From: Reticulitermes speratus
Lineage: Eukaryota; Arthropoda; Insecta; Blattodea; Rhinotermitidae
DNA length: 64,000 nucleotides
Assembly: GCA_021186555.1 (NCBI GenBank)
Contig: JAJKFL010000003.1
Coordinates: 33,468,908 to 33,532,907 of the forward strand
Direction of reading: 5' to 3'
Within the stretch, counting starts at the first letter, position 1; every line of letters begins with the position of its first letter. The position numbers and the translations under genes were made by a program. Below the pieces are notes generated by a model. The model ran no database searches, was not told where the DNA came from, and was given only the letters and a program-made list of their open reading frames with translations. Of the stretch, positions 1-13,234 are shown one piece after another.

Positions 1-726
1 ATTTGGATGCCTTTGGCCCTCATAATCACATTGCAGTTATATAATTGTCACTTACAGTATATGTGCAACGTTAACGTGTTTTGAAGTAAAGTGTTTGTGG
101 TGTAGCAAAAGAGGATTTTAAAAAGCCGACAGATAAATGGATAAACATAAACAGACACAAACTGAAATAATATTACGTGAGATAAAATTCTGAAAAGTGA
201 CTTCAAAAAATGTCGGTTAACATTGTACAAGCACTTCGCGTTTATATGTGATAATGATTTAAAAAATCAATTATTCAAGAAAGTGGATAAAAGCAGTGGG
301 TAAAAAACCTTATTAGAAATCAGTTTTGTCATGGTGATAATGTTCAAGATATATAATATCGAACCTTTTGATTTGGCCTGTTGTTTCGTACGGAAAACTT
401 ACTCTTACCTTAAGGGAAGATAATTGGTTGGGAGTATTTGAAAATAGGGTGCTAAGGAAGATATTTTGGCCAAAGGGGAATGAAGTATCATGAGGCTGGA
501 GAACCTCGTAATGAGAGGGGTTAATATTTGTACTCCATGCCGGATATTTTGGGGTGATAAAGAAGGATCAGAACGGGACTACGGATACAAGTTTCTGCAG
601 AAACTACTTCAGGCGCTTTAAAAAAACATGTAAGAACTGATATCATTTTCCTTTCGTGGTCAGAGGTAACATAACATACATAGCCTATATCCTTTTCCAC
701 CAGGTTCAGATTATAATTCATTACAT

Positions 727-832
727 CAGGGGTGCACAAATCCTAGGCGCCAGGGGCTTGCTTCATGTCACCTCTCAGGGGCCCAGAATTTGGACCTAGT
801 TCCTAGATTCTTGGAAAATTTGTGCACCCCTG
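727..832. mobile_element. hAT-like MITE, family 1, copy 1
   Basis: A 106-bp element with long terminal inverted repeats: it starts CAGGGGTGCACAAATC and ends GATTCTTGG...GTGCACCCCTG. Flanking 8-mers are cattacat (719-726) and cgttagat (833-840), 6 of 8 matching, which fits the 8-bp target duplication of hAT transposons. There is no coding capacity. A second copy of the same family lies at 58909-59043. The superfamily call is inferred from the CAG...CTG ends and 8-bp duplications. Confidence 0.75.
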
Positions 833-840
833 CGTTAGAT

Positions 841-1853
841 AATTTACGATCCGTGGGACTAGCAACAAATAACATGTTTGTGTTGGCATAAATACTGCTA
901 GGAATAGCGTGATAATAGCCATTGCTGATCTCCATATAAATCTGGACAAGGAAAAGAGGAAGAGAGTAACAATACTGTCTTGTTAATGATGTGCACTTGG
1001 AGTCTTTACTGTTGTTTATTTAGCAACACAAGGACAGAAATCAAGCCAGAGACTTTATGAATGAACACTTGCTTTTCTTCTCGCCACCATTAAACTGTTC
1101 CCTTTCTCATCTCTTTTGCCATCATTTCATTGCCTACTCTTAAAATTCGGTCTTTTCAGCCTGTACTCTTTCTCACTCTAACAGCCGTTAAACGGAGAAC
1201 CTAAATAGCGATAAAGTTACAGCAAATGTTTCCTTTAAGTTTATATGCGTGTTTCTGCGTTCTTAACCTAACTGTCTCTGCACACATTCATGTACTACAC
1301 ACAGCTAGGTTGTGTTGATGTCCGCTAGGAACGGTGGTGTCGCTGTAGGAGCAGCCACCAGCTAGGATTGCTGTGATGTTGTAGTGGCTTGGAGTCACGT
1401 AACTTCATCGTCGTAGTTGCATTTGATGGGAGTTCCTGTTAATGCAGTTACGTAAAGCAAATAAACGTGATTTTTATGTGGAAGCATCTACTTTTAAACC
1501 GAGACAATTTTTAGTTGAATGTGTTTCTTACGTTACTTATAAGCAGAACTGAAACTATAGGGTGTTTTTTTTCCTAATTGACAGATAAGCGTCGGCCCGA
1601 CTATCTAGTGAGGTTTCATTACACTTTCTAAAGGTTATTATCACTGCGATCGTCCGAATCATTCCGCTACATGTTCGAGCCATCTGCAAATATAACCCTC
1701 AAGTGTGTCTCTGATCGATGGCATTACGTTTCATTTCATTAAAATATGATGCATATCTGGTGCCCAGACATACTCGTATAGGCAGTGTAATCACCCATAT
1801 ACACCAACAAATGCCACGATTTATATAAAATCACAAATCGTCCATATACATAA
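841..1853. other. no recognised gene
   Basis: AT-rich DNA with short chance frames only. I see no repeat or domain I can name. Confidence 0.4.
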
Positions 1854-1897
1854 ATCTACTACATGTTTCGGCGATAAATCGCCATCCTCAGGTATAT
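1854..1897 (-). ncRNA. hammerhead-ribozyme-like motif (minus)
   Basis: On the minus strand the order is stem I strand, CTGAGGA, an extra T, a 6-bp helix (GGCGAT / ATCGCC, loop TT), GAAA, a 2-bp stem III (AC/GT) with loop AT, A at position 17, and the other stem I strand. TAC pairs with GTA directly beside the core. This is the box order of a minimal type I hammerhead with a very short stem III, as described for Penelope-like retroelements. The one irregularity is the unpaired T between CTGANGA and stem II. Self-cleavage is untested. Confidence 0.6.
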
Positions 1898-2087
1898 ATT
1901 AATACAAAGGAATATAAACAATTCATGGCAAACTTTTTAAAAAGTTTTTTCGTTTTTCTTTTATACACAGTGTTTTATATATACTGATTTTTTAACTTAA
2001 ATAATGATTAAAACCCACATACAGTTTAAGTAAACAGATTGTGATCGCAGATTGAATGCATATGGGTGTAGATTGAACGTAATTTTG

Positions 2088-2134
2088 TACCCCCTGATGA
2101 TGGTATTTAAGAGGACCGAAACATATGTAGGGGT
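2088..2134 (+). ncRNA. hammerhead-ribozyme-like motif, best copy
   Basis: CTGATGA (2094-2100) is followed by an extra T, then a helix closed by GGT/ACC, GAAA (2118-2121), a 2-bp stem III AC/GT around loop ATAT, and A2129 as the predicted cleavage nucleotide. Stem I is exact: ACCCC (2089-2093) pairs with GGGGT (2130-2134), and the next position could wobble. The core and stem I pairing together are unlikely by chance. The flanking AT-rich DNA (about 1900-2270) may be the rest of a Penelope-like terminal repeat, but I cannot set its borders. Confidence 0.68.
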
Positions 2135-2270
2135 GAACTTGTAAATAACGAGAAGTGAAAGTGAAAAAAGTGTATTTAGTTGGTTTCTTTGACAGTGAAT
2201 TGTTAATAAAATATGCACGGTGAGAGTAATATAAAGGAATATAAAATTAATACATCCAGTTTGCATAGTG

Positions 2271-4873
2271 TTACAAATAAATAACAGCAGATATAGATAT
2301 AAAAATGTTGATAATGTTCATAATATGATGCTGAAATGTTCTTAAATAAAATATATTGATGTTCCACTGTTTGTATTGTATGTGGTTATATGCATAGAAA
2401 CATGTAGTATCGAAGTTCTCGATGCAAATGATCAAGTCCCTGTGCCGTGTATTGATGTGTGTCGTGTAGGAGTAGGAGGATGAGGAAGAACAAATTCAAG
2501 GTGCAGACTTGGGCGGGTGAAGTCATGGCTAACGTCTTCTGGGACAGTGAAGAAATATTGTTTGTGGAATTCTTGAAGAAAGGTGCCACAATCCAGAGCG
2601 ATATGTGCAGACGACGAGCTGAAACACAGCGTGAGTGAAGAGCTTCGACGGTTCAGCAAACAGTTGTAAGCAACCGGCATACAGGGTCTCGCGCAAAGGT
2701 GGAAAAAGTGTGTAGTATCGTTCCACCTATTCTCCATATTTATTCATATGTCACCGACGATATTAACTTAGCAGTTGACAGCGTCATGAAGAAAAACATA
2801 CGAGGTCGAGATTAAGAATGACAGTATCGATTTAATGGGTTTAGATGTGTTTTTTATACCTGCCTACCAGAGTACATGGATCGACGTGCATAAATGCAAG
2901 GACCTACTTTCTAGTCTATCAGCTTGGTATTTTGTGCTCACTTAGTCATATTTGTGGGAATCTTAAAATGTTCAGACGCGTTTACTAGAGCTAAGGACAT
3001 AGTTTCTTTTGGGAGGGTTTGGGGGAACACAGTGTTCTCCGGAATTTCAAGAACGTCAGGTAAGATTCCTTTGCTATATTCCGTAACACTGCAAAGTAAG
3101 GCATATTCATGCATGCAGAAACATAAGTACTTTATGCTAGGCTTATGTAAGCCCAATATTTATCTATTCATAAAAGGGACAAGCATGCTACGACCCGTGG
3201 CGACATTTAAATATTACAGAATTTTAATATAGGAAATCTGTGATGGAAATTCTCTTTTAAGGTAAATGTTTTAATTTATTTTAGCGTATATCTTCCAATG
3301 ATTACCTTCTTTGACGTCCATTCGCGGTTCGGTTTTATGTCACTTGTCACCTAGAGAACACCAAATTTTACCCTTGTTTTTGTAATAAATTACTCCAAGT
3401 GCAATAATTATATATAAATATATATTAGTTGCGTTCAGTTATTTCGGGTACCTCAGAGCCATTTTATAGCTTATTAACTGTGATTTTCTCGTCAGGCGGC
3501 TCTCTGGCCTCCGTCAGCTCCCTACAAACTGACCCGAGTACAAAGTAATTGTGCTTATTGATCAAAGATAAAAACATTAATTCTTTAAAACTCCCTGGTT
3601 TCACCATGAAGTGTAGTTTATCCTGTAACGTAGGAGCTAAACTTTCTCCATCCATTTCATCATCCGTTACTATTCTATGTGCGAACACTATCCTTAAAAG
3701 GCCGGATGCTCTGCATAGGTCTAGCAGTGGGCGGCGCACGGTGGCGGCCCTCCACAGTGTCTGAGGAGCTGCACATAACAGCATTGCTACGGCAGGGTTC
3801 CTATCCCTTTACACATTCCGTATACATACAGTTCAATTAGCGTCATATGCAGATTTGGTTCTAATAATTTAATGGCAAGTTGGGACTGTGACGGGGATGG
3901 TTTTGTTGGTTTCAGAAGGGGGCGGGATATCGCTGGCTGTACGGTAGATAAAGGGGTAGTTAAAGGGTTGCTGGAGAAATAGTGCAGCACAACGCGGCAC
4001 CAGTGCTGTGTGTGTGTATAATTAGAGTTGGTCATTTTCATCCAACAGAGGGGATGCTCGTGAGATGGTTTGCGCATGCGTCCAAGTAACAAGGGTGTGG
4101 TTTAAATTAGATTTACTGGAAAACTGGGGGAAGGTATAAGGTACGGTAGGAATATTTTAGTGCATAGCACGTTATTCTATCGTAATGCAAATTTTAATAC
4201 CACTAATTTAAAAGAAAACGAAAAAAAATAAAGTTCTTATAATTCATGAATTGTAAGTTTTCCTCCTATGTTTAAGGGCCGCTGTATTCTTGGTTGCGGG
4301 GAGGTTTGAGGTGGAACGCCACGCATTATAAAATTCGGCACAGGTGGGATATCAATGGTCATATTCACGCTCTGGCGGTTTATCCCTGGGGAAGGAATAT
4401 CCCATGCCGCTTTGCCCAGGTGGTTTATTGCCGGCGTCTCACGGCGGCGACATTCAGGGCAGTCCGTGTAGGGTTTATCTTGGACTAAGGGCACTGCGAC
4501 TGATTTTTCTCAATTTTGATGTTTCTGTCAGTTATCATTCCACCACCAGTGCTTATGTTTACGAGTATTTTCGTATCCTACTTGGCTAGTACAGTATGCA
4601 CATTAGCTGCCGCACCGTAAAAATAGGTATAACACCAGTTGAGAGACCTACATTCAGATGGGAGAATAATATTAAAAATGGATCTTAAACAAGTAGGGCG
4701 TGGGGATGAGAAGGGGATTCAACTGTCCCAGATTAAGGGCCTTGGTGTGCTCATGTGAACACTGTAATTGCATTCCACAGAAGGCAGAATATTGAGAATC
4801 TGAGCTGTTATCATCTTCTGGGAAGGATTCTGCTCGTTGCGTAATCGTGGTCAGCGGAACTTCGAAATGTAGA
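2271..4873. other. no recognised gene
   Basis: Several overlapping frames of 65-106 codons occur on the minus strand (2386-2737, 3464-3784, 3787-4092 and 4237-4494). None has a domain I recognise, and several are mirrored by open frames on the plus strand, as expected in locally GC-richer non-coding DNA. The 4237-4494 frame is proline-rich only by composition. Confidence 0.4.
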
Positions 4874-5029
4874 CAGTCAAACCCCAATAGAGTGTCACTG
4901 CTTTGTCACCGCAATTTGTGGCGGTATGTCGAGGGTGGCTGTAAATCGAAGTACTATAAAGCTGGGAATTTCTGTTCACAGACTCCCATGGGCGCAAAGT
5001 GAGGGTGGCGCTATATAGGAGTTTGACTG
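4874..5029. mobile_element. CAGT-ended MITE, family 2, copy 1
   Basis: A 156-bp element with inverted ends CAGTCAAACCCC (4874-4885) and GGAGTTTGACTG (5018-5029). The interior shares blocks with 54576-54735: an accgcaatttgtggcggt-like block, a gtaaatcgaa-like block, and gggcgcaaagtgagggtggc. TA follows the right end and GA precedes the left. The ends resemble Tc1/mariner-pogo-type non-autonomous elements; the superfamily is inferred. Confidence 0.7.
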
Positions 5030-5980
5030 TATTTTTAAGTCTTATTCTCATCACGTCTCCTGGCCAAATCACTTTTGGCGCCTTCATTGTCTAGTACATT
5101 TACACTGAAGTGTTCTAATTTACTTAGATGCCGGATTTAGCTTTGTAGCAACAGACATGTAACGAGTTACTGTTCTCTGTGTGGCCGTCTTAATTTATGG
5201 CTGGCATTCACTACTAATTTTAGCCGTCTTGTCAGTACTGTTGGGAAAATAGTTTTAAATTTTGTGCCTTCTTATCTCTTCCATGAATAATACGAATTAG
5301 CAAATGAGCATATTCTCTCTGATATCATACTTGTGAAAGATTTTTCTTCCGAAAGACTGAAGATACCGACCTTTCTTTGGTGATTCCGTGGCAGTGTTAA
5401 GATCTCACCATCTAGACTGCGATTCCATTATTTATGGGTCCCTGGCAATTATGATTAACCGCGAAGACGTCAGTAGATAACCGATTTTTAGACGGAAGCC
5501 ATCGTACAAAGCAAACTTCAGTTACAGCTGCAGTTACAAAATCAATACCCAAAACAAATAAGACTTTCCTGTTAGGTGAATAGCAAGAATTTTCAGTCGC
5601 TTTTGGTCACTTAGTGAGAATCCTTTAAAATGCGAGTGGGCGTTATTTTACAGGTTACGTCATTGGCGTTGCTTTGCAAAAAGACATGCATGTTGTGTTT
5701 GGTTGGTGTGGTGCAAACGGTCTCCTAGTGAAAGTTTCCAGAATATAGCGTTAGTTGTTAACTCTTGAAAACCGAATGGTAACTATCATTTGTTGTAAAA
5801 TTCAGAAACATTGCATTGTCGCACACATTGTATTTACGAATGTGTTCTCTATCATTCTTACAAAAAGTTAACCCTTTTTTCTCCATATAGCTTTCACCGA
5901 TTCGTCGTTCCAATGGAAGCACTCTTCTGCCGTCTCTATGAGGTACGAACTCATTCCAGATCCATTTTTAGCTTTCAAAG
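5030..5980. other. no recognised gene
   Basis: AT-rich DNA with no frame or repeat that I can support. Confidence 0.4.
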
Positions 5981-6118
5981 CAGTGCCATGGTTCAGGCGG
6001 TTCAGCGACATCTAACCCGCACAGGCCGGGTTTCGATCCCGAGCCAGTCCATGTGGGAATTATGATCGGCGAGGTGACACTGAGTCAGGTTTTCCCCCCA
6101 GTACTTTTCATGTGTCAG
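5981..6118 (+). mobile_element. SINE family A, 5' part, degraded
   Basis: It shows the tRNA-like head of family A: box A region ccatggttcaggcgg, box B region gggtttcgatccc, then cagtccatgtgggaa, a diverged gtgacactgagtcaggtttt and ccagtactttt. These follow the order of the better copies at 22881 and 49596. The 3' third is missing. Transcription by RNA polymerase III through the internal boxes is known for tRNA-derived SINEs. Confidence 0.75.
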
Positions 6119-7012
6119 TATGATTCAACCAAAGATTTGTCCGTATCTTCTTCTACATGCTTCTCCTATCAGATGGGCAAACGGGCGACGCCGGCGTATC
6201 TTCAAAAATCGTAGGGCCTACTGTTTCCAAAATCGGAGAGCACCGAATAGAAAGGTACTGTTACTTTCTTTTAGGCTTCAAGCGGTTAATGTACACTGTA
6301 TCAGTACGTTACACATGGGATACTATGTCGGTAGTGCAGCGCACATGAATTCCTGCTTTAGGTTTCTTCGAAATCAGCGGCTTCAGGTTCCGTCAGTACT
6401 TTTGTCAGCATAAATTTTGTACGAAAAAAAGTTCTGATAACCCATATACATAGCCCTGTTTTCATTGTCACTTTATATTAAGAAAATCAATATTATCATT
6501 GGTCCAGTCAAATATGTAAGCCTCAAAGAAACGCCACCATATTTTTTAAGTACTTACGTAGAATGAGAACTTGAGTTATCAAAATGTTTTGTCATAGGCA
6601 TATGCCTTAAGAAGTTTTTGGGTGAAGCGCAATATATTACTGTAGAATATGTGGAAGTTTGCTTATATGTGGAAACATTGGTATCCACCGATAAGTCTAA
6701 ATGGCATGACAACCCTAAAGACTACAAGACACTCCGCGACGTAGGCAATAATTACATTCCGGAAGATCCATCGCAAATGGAATTTTGCCCAAGTCGAAAT
6801 CGAATATCCATATGGTCAGTTGCGGCGTGATTCAAAGTAGCTTTACCCAAAATTAAGTATCTGTGAATGGACGTTAGGCCAAATGCAGATACACTTTTTG
6901 TTCGCTCTTGGTACCACACAGGGGTCGTCATATCGTGATGGCGTAAACTCATGGCTGAAGTGCTGCGTCACACATCCGCTGACCGTATCAGTTTGTGTAA
7001 TCTGAGAGCAGC
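6119..7012. other. no supported feature
   Basis: Short open frames only. The 70-codon frame at 6618-6830 vaguely recalls dispersed insect repeats but has no domain. Confidence 0.35.
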
Positions 7013-7310
7013 TTGGTTTATACTGAACAACAGCGGTTGTACATTACGGAGCTTTATTTTACATGGCGATCGTATGCGAAGGTGCAAGAATCAGTTTCAG
7101 GAAGATATCTTGATAGTAATCTAAATAAGGCGGCAATTTCAAGGGTTGTTGCCTGTTTTCGTGCGACAGGAATTTTAGAAGACAGGAAAAAGTGGGCGAC
7201 CATGTGTATTGACTGCAGTAAAACCTGAATATGTGCAGTTGCGGCTGCAGCAATCTCCAAGCAAAAGTCTCAGAATGGAGACAGCTGACATTACGTCAAA
7301 TACCAAGCAC
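7013..7310 (+). pseudogene. DUF4817-like helix-turn-helix transposase relic
   Basis: The frame from 7013 reads VYTEQQRLYITELYF, then a helix-turn-helix-like stretch ending ISRVVACFRATGILEDRKK. This matches the remembered pattern of DUF4817 / N-terminal DNA-binding domains of Tc1/mariner-like elements in insects. After residue ~60 the frame breaks near 7190. The reading shifts one base and continues as VLTAVKPEYV...LQQSPSKSLR, the expected linker, until about 7290. No catalytic domain follows. The first codon is TTG where the family usually has ATG. It is a truncated, frameshifted relic, probably not translated. Confidence 0.6.
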
Positions 7311-10300
7311 ATTGAAAAATATCATCTTCAGTAAGAATTTTTTTTACATCTTGCCACATAGCGAAGGGGGAGTACCATGAGTCGTTATTTCTAATTTTGT
7401 TTCTGTTCGATTCGAAACAGATTAGAAGTTGGGATTATTTTGGATCATAATGAAGTCCGTACCTTCTTTTTGAATTTTTCCCTGTATTCAAAGAAGGTGA
7501 TGTTACATCTGAAGTGTGCAATTAGTACCGCAGATACACGGTAAGACATCGTCGTAAATGTTTACTGACGTGATACTTCGCTCGTGCACTGTTTATTCCA
7601 CCGTTAAATTCTACACCAGTGGCTTGGTATAGGTAATAAACCGGATCCACCATCGCATGGTTTTATTTACTGTGAAGCGTTAACACGGCTAATATAGTAC
7701 AGTATTACTTGCAGTTGTGTTGGCGGCAGATTTTTAAGGGAAGGCTTCTTCGTCCCGCTCAAGTTAATGGAATGGGATGTAGAAAAGGATGAGGAAAGTC
7801 AGTGAAGTTAAATAAATGGGTTTTGGTGTAAGGGTGGCCTCTAAGCTGACAAGTAAAAAGGGAGAAAAATAGTCTAACATCTATTGTTCAATAATGCATG
7901 ATAGTGATTTAAAGCTGTTTGGGGGTTGTGTTGTGAAGGGAAAATGTGTGGCAGTCTGACAGAATCCTTTCTTGGTTAGGAAGGGAGGGGACTGCTTCAG
8001 CGTGGAGGGTGGAGCACGAGTTTTTGTCATTGTAAGGATCATTATTTTACTGAATCCCTCCCCAACAACCAAGAATACACCTATTACCTTAATAAAGGAA
8101 GATCCTTTCTTCTTTCTGAAAGTCATGGGTCTCCCAACCATCTTAAATCCTGATTACGTGGACAGCTAATTCGACACAGACGAGTGGGGGTGGGGCCGTA
8201 AATTCTTGTAGGGAAAGGAAAGAAAATGGACACTGATTTCTAATGCTTCTGTACACAGCGGAAAATGCGTTACATGTACGGTAAATAGAAAATGGCGTCA
8301 TTTTAAAACTTGTTTTAACAAGATGATATTAAAGTCGAATTATATTTTTATGAGGTCAGAATTGGAGCGTGGGGTGGAATGTGCCAGACGAATTTTCAGT
8401 GTTCTGTTATTTAATGATGTCAGAGATTGTTGATGTACATTAGGCAATATCGTGAGAATGGATGTTTAGTTCGTTACGATTTAAGAAGTGTGTGCCGAAA
8501 ATTCTAACTAATGAAGACAAACTAGATTACTCAAAAGGATTGTAGGACTGTATACACGATTCTAGTACGTGGCCATCACGTTCTTTTCTTTACACACCTA
8601 GAATTTAATCATAAATATCTGAGGGGAAATATAGGACAAATGTACGAGTAATTTATTGCGACGTAATTTCAGATCACAGTATTAGAAATTCAATAGATCT
8701 ATCTTGACCGAGGATTTTCTGCTCGAAATTCACATGCCTGTGATACAGTAAAAAGGAATAGGTGTAACCTTCGGCGACACTCATCTAGACCACTTCCCTT
8801 GCACTGAGATTTGCTTACTGTTGGTATGTCAACACAACATTACAGTCAACTGATAAAGGGACAGGCCTTCATAAAATAATATAAAAATTAAATATAAATA
8901 TAAATATGCTAGGAGTATAAATTCATATATGTAAAAAGTGGGTGTGTCGTTTTCAGGATGAATACCCCCTGCTACATCAGTATGAACCTGGGCTGTGTAA
9001 TTCACGCACTGAGTTACTCTGCGGATTGGCGCAGACGTGGAAGCATTTTCTCGGAATATTTACACGCACAGTATTCATATTCTGTAAAACGAATGCAGGC
9101 TGTGCATATATGTGTTTCTGGAATGTATGATCTTGGTTGCAACTTCTCTGTGGCTGTTGGTTCCTTCAGACTTAACCCTATATGGATTTGCATATCATAT
9201 AGGTGAATTGTGCAGTTTGTAACCAGTTTATTTGTTAGGGTGTGTACATAAATGTACTAGTCTCTGATGGTGGTCTTTTATGTTTATGGTAGATCTGGTT
9301 TAGAAAAAATAAAAAAAGTACTTCTGGTATAGAACAAATTTATTGTCTTGATAAAAAAGTACTGTCTTACAAAGTGCAGAACCTGTTTTTATCACTAAGG
9401 GGTTCAGAAAAGAATAACTGTCTTTATGAGAACAATTCTGTATTGTAAGTTCAGAACCTGTTCTTTATTCGTTTTCAGTAATGACTCTTCAGTGTATACT
9501 CTTTCATCTGACGTGATGAAATTGTAGATTGAGGTCCTGTCTTTCTGTCCTGACTTGTACGGTTACAAAAAGTATTATGAAAGTATTGTTTGTACATTTC
9601 AGTTGACTCTGAACCCATTCTTTTTATTCCCAAGACAACTTCTCAAGCGACGTGTTTTCTGTAAATATCCTCACCCACAAGTTTTACATTCAAACCCATT
9701 AGCATTGTACTGATCTTCATATATTTATATCTTTTGAATTCAACAAGAGGCGAGGAAATGTTTATGGCTTTTTATTTTATTACTTTATATTCGTTTCATC
9801 AGAGGTCGCATAAGGTCAGAAACACGCCATTTTTAAGAGATATGAAAGGTAAAGTTCCAGCATATATGCCGTTCTTGAGTTTCATGAAGATTGTGCGATG
9901 TAAGAACGGGTAAAAGAAGAATCAGAAGGACGGGCAAGCCTGGTTTCTCTTTTGTTGTTCCTGCATTTGCAGGCGAGTTCTTTGTACATAGGTTGTAGAA
10001 ATATCAAACTGTATGAGGACTTTATCTTGTGTCTCACGCGGGAAAGAATTTACGTTGGAAACTGTATTAATTATTCTCTTTCATATCTGTAGCCAAGCGA
10101 TGTATAATAAAACAAGGTAAATTCCTAATTATCTCTTCATTATCCCTTTAAAGTTAGGTAATTACGACGTATAGGACTCTACGTTGCATTGTGGGCAGGA
10201 TGGTTACGTACTTCGTAACCCGCAATAAACAGCCTTGGGTTTTTAATGACTACGCAGTGATTTCTGAGAGGTTAGAAGAGAAATTATGGATTACATATTT

Positions 10301-11460
10301 CTCACTTCCACAACAACCATAAATCGAATTTACAGAGTTGCAAATAGTCGCAGATTGCGCTTAATACTGTGTATTGTGTAATTTTATAAAAAAAAAAACC
10401 AAGCGTCAGAGTGCAATAATGCGTGATTCATAAAGTCAGCTGCTCCAGTTTATCACCAAAGGCCACAAGTAATATGATTTTATGAGTCATTCAGATTGTG
10501 TTTTGATGGTTGTTACTTCACCGAATTGTTTGTGTAGCTTCGATATGGGCTGTGGTATAGCATAAGCATGTGCAGTGAAACGTGAACTTTGCCCTGCGAT
10601 GCAGTGTGATACATGGAAGTAGCTGCAGATAATTGCCGTACGCCACGCAAAGATTTATTGTCACTAGCGGCTATAGGTTTGAATATATTTAAATTTCACG
10701 TTTCAGACTTGGACGGTAATGGGATTAGGAGCATCGGGTCTTTCGTCAAGGGTAAATAGGGAAAACCTTCAGTAAGATGGTGTTTGGGGTTGGAGAAGTT
10801 TGTTTCACAAAGAAAATACATTCTGTATGGAACTAGAATCTTCTGTCCCATCCAATGCTTCTTTTCTCCATGTGAATACAAAGTTTTTAAAGAAGCCCTG
10901 CAATATGAATATTTCATTCAAAGTTCGCCATTTTGCACTATGCCAAGCAGTAACCCGTAGCATCAGCGTAGACGATGCTGGCAAAACAAAACACTGCAGT
11001 TCATATAACGTGGTCTTTTTTTTTTTCCAAGGAAAAATACGCAACTACTAACGTAACCATACGTCTTTATACCATGCTACTGCATGCAGCATAATATGTG
11101 ATTTGGAATAATAAAGTATATAATAGGGTTTTCAAATAATGAACCAGTTTTCATGACGTCTGACATCTGACGTCAGGGCATTTTGAATATGAATTCGCAT
11201 TATAAATTACATTTTTCGTTCAAACCAGTTACCTTAAGAGGGTGATTAGGACCTGTTTCTCGAATATATATGTATTTAAAGTTTTTCTGTAGGCTAATTA
11301 TTAGCACTCGTTTTATTAGTAAGTTTGCAGGATTTGATAACAGACCTAGTCCCAGTAAACACAGATATCAATATTTTACTCATAAACACTAGTTGCGTAA
11401 AGATGCATTTCAGTTTGCGTAAATAAAATGTTATCACACATCACAGCTTAATAAAACAGC
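7311..11460. other. long stretch without recognised genes
   Basis: AT-rich sequence. Around 9300-9620 a 'cagaacctgt' word recurs several times in a loosely repetitive block, but no period can be set. Paired frames at 7881-8169 and 10696-11051 are open on both strands and carry no domain I know. Confidence 0.4.
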
Positions 11461-11505
11461 TTTACACCTGATGATGGGCATATAATAGGTCGAAACATGT
11501 TAGAA
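11461..11505 (+). ncRNA. hammerhead-like motif, decayed
   Basis: CTGATGA (11468-11474) is followed by an extra T, a weak helix, GAAA (11492-11495) and the minimal stem III AC-AT-GT. The stem I strands next to the core (acac and agaa) do not pair, so this copy is probably inactive. The same box order occurs at 2088 and 18877. Confidence 0.45.
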
Positions 11506-13005
11506 ATAAGTTGTATATTTAATAGACAAGTATAAACAGTCTGTGTTTTGATGATTTTGTTGCAAGTAAATAGTAAAAACAGCGTGGACGCAAAGATGAA
11601 GAGAATTTGGCGAGTGTTACATTGGGTTTATGATCATCATATACATAATGAGTTCTAAAATAATGACACTGCGACACGCGTTTGCGATACGAGCCGGCCA
11701 AATGAAGTTAAGTGCATACTGTGGGGTTAACGCAGAGTCGTATATGCTGGAGAAGGAATAAAAGATAATATATTGTTACAATTTTCTGTGTGTGAAACGA
11801 TTTCTGGTTCTGTACAGTAAATTACATACTACATTATTAACCACATACACGAATATTGTAAAACACCGAAGATCGATCACAAATATGTCGAGTTGTAAAT
11901 ATCGCAATTAATAAATATTGTGCGGAGAGTGACGTCTGTGTATAGGGTCGTTATTTTATCTGACAAATATCGTTTGTCACTTCGTTGCCCACTCAACCAG
12001 CTTTCACGCGTGCGGGGAAAGAGCGGCGGTGACAAAGGATATTCGTTAAATAAAATAAGGACGTGTAAATAATCATTACATATTAGCACGGTGTACCGAG
12101 ATGTGCCAGTTAAATATTTCGCATTAATACCTAATCGTTGAAACTAAAGAAGGTGAAGTAGGATATGTTGGTATGAAAAATATCGAGCATAAATTAATGG
12201 AAGCTTATAACTTTTGGGACGATAACGAATCATGGACTCGTTACAAAAATATTAAATGTTTGAAGTAGAGTTGTATGCGTGTACAGGTCATAGCTTCATA
12301 GGAGAAATTCATGTAAACTTTAGTTCTTAGCAGGAACTATAAGAATAAATTCAGGGCTGCAGTTATCTCTGGTGTCATTTATTTTTGCTGTGAGCATAGC
12401 CTTGCCTAATACATGTAAGTTTCATTATACCCACTGTAGTTCGGGCTGAACTTATCGACTGAAGCGACGCAAAAATTATGCCACTGCAGATACTACAGTA
12501 CCATCTCGTCGAGGTATAAGAATGATGGGGAATGGTTTTTATTTTTGAGACTTTTCTGTAAGTAGCCTGGTTATGCGGGAAAAGAAGGTTTTGATGGCCG
12601 AAGTTACTTCGGTCCATGGAACCTAATGGTAATGCTTCTTTTCCTGCCTCGTGTATCTCCCGCCGTTGGTTCAGTTGGATGCTAATAGCATTCTTCTTGT
12701 GCTTTTTCCCCCTTCCTACAATATTCCTGTGAACAGAGGTAATTCTATGTGGTCGAATGCCTCATCATAGAGTCTTATGGCTTGTTGACGTCATGGGAGA
12801 CCGTTTGGTGACTGGAAAAAAAGTACCAGTATAACTTAAGTGACCCGATACCCGGTGTAACATAACAAATAAGTGTCATGAGCAATACTTACAGGCCTAC
12901 TTGTGAAATTATTGCCAACGCGCGGAAGTTCCAAACGCAGTTTCCGTGGAACTGATCCTCTCGTTCCATACAGCGCGATTTAAAAATGTAAGGCTTATTA
13001 CCAGC
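11506..13005. other. no recognised gene
   Basis: Minus frames of 60-80 codons at 11519, 11877 and 12375 have no recognisable domain. Confidence 0.4.
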
Positions 13006-13013
13006 ATCTAAAC

Positions 13014-13198
13014 CAGGGACGCCCAAACCTTTCTTTGGCAAAGGACCACAACTGTTATTGTGGGCTGTTTAGCGGGCCGCACTGTAAAGATCTCAATAAG
13101 TGATAGGCCTATACGTAACCTCTTACGTTAATATGCGATTTTTATAATATGCGTAAAATTTACAAATCTGACTGTGGGCCTTGCGGTGTACGCCTCTG
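13014..13198. mobile_element. hAT-like MITE, family 3, copy 1
   Basis: A 185-bp element beginning CAGGGACGCCCAAACC and ending GTACGCCTCTG. Internal words ggcaaaggaccaca, gtgggctg and gcgggccgc are shared with copies at 13235 and 29572. Flanking 8-mers are atctaaac (13006-13013) and ttctaaac (13199-13206), 7 of 8 matching. It is non-coding and presumably mobilised by a hAT transposase from elsewhere. Confidence 0.8.
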
Positions 13199-13234
13199 TT
13201 CTAAACCAATTTCAAGACTGTGAATTATCTAAAC

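Noticed and set aside
6618..6830. Frame resembling a dispersed insect repeat peptide (VSTDKSKWHDNPKDY)
   Set aside because: The resemblance is from memory and weak; no second copy in the window supports it.
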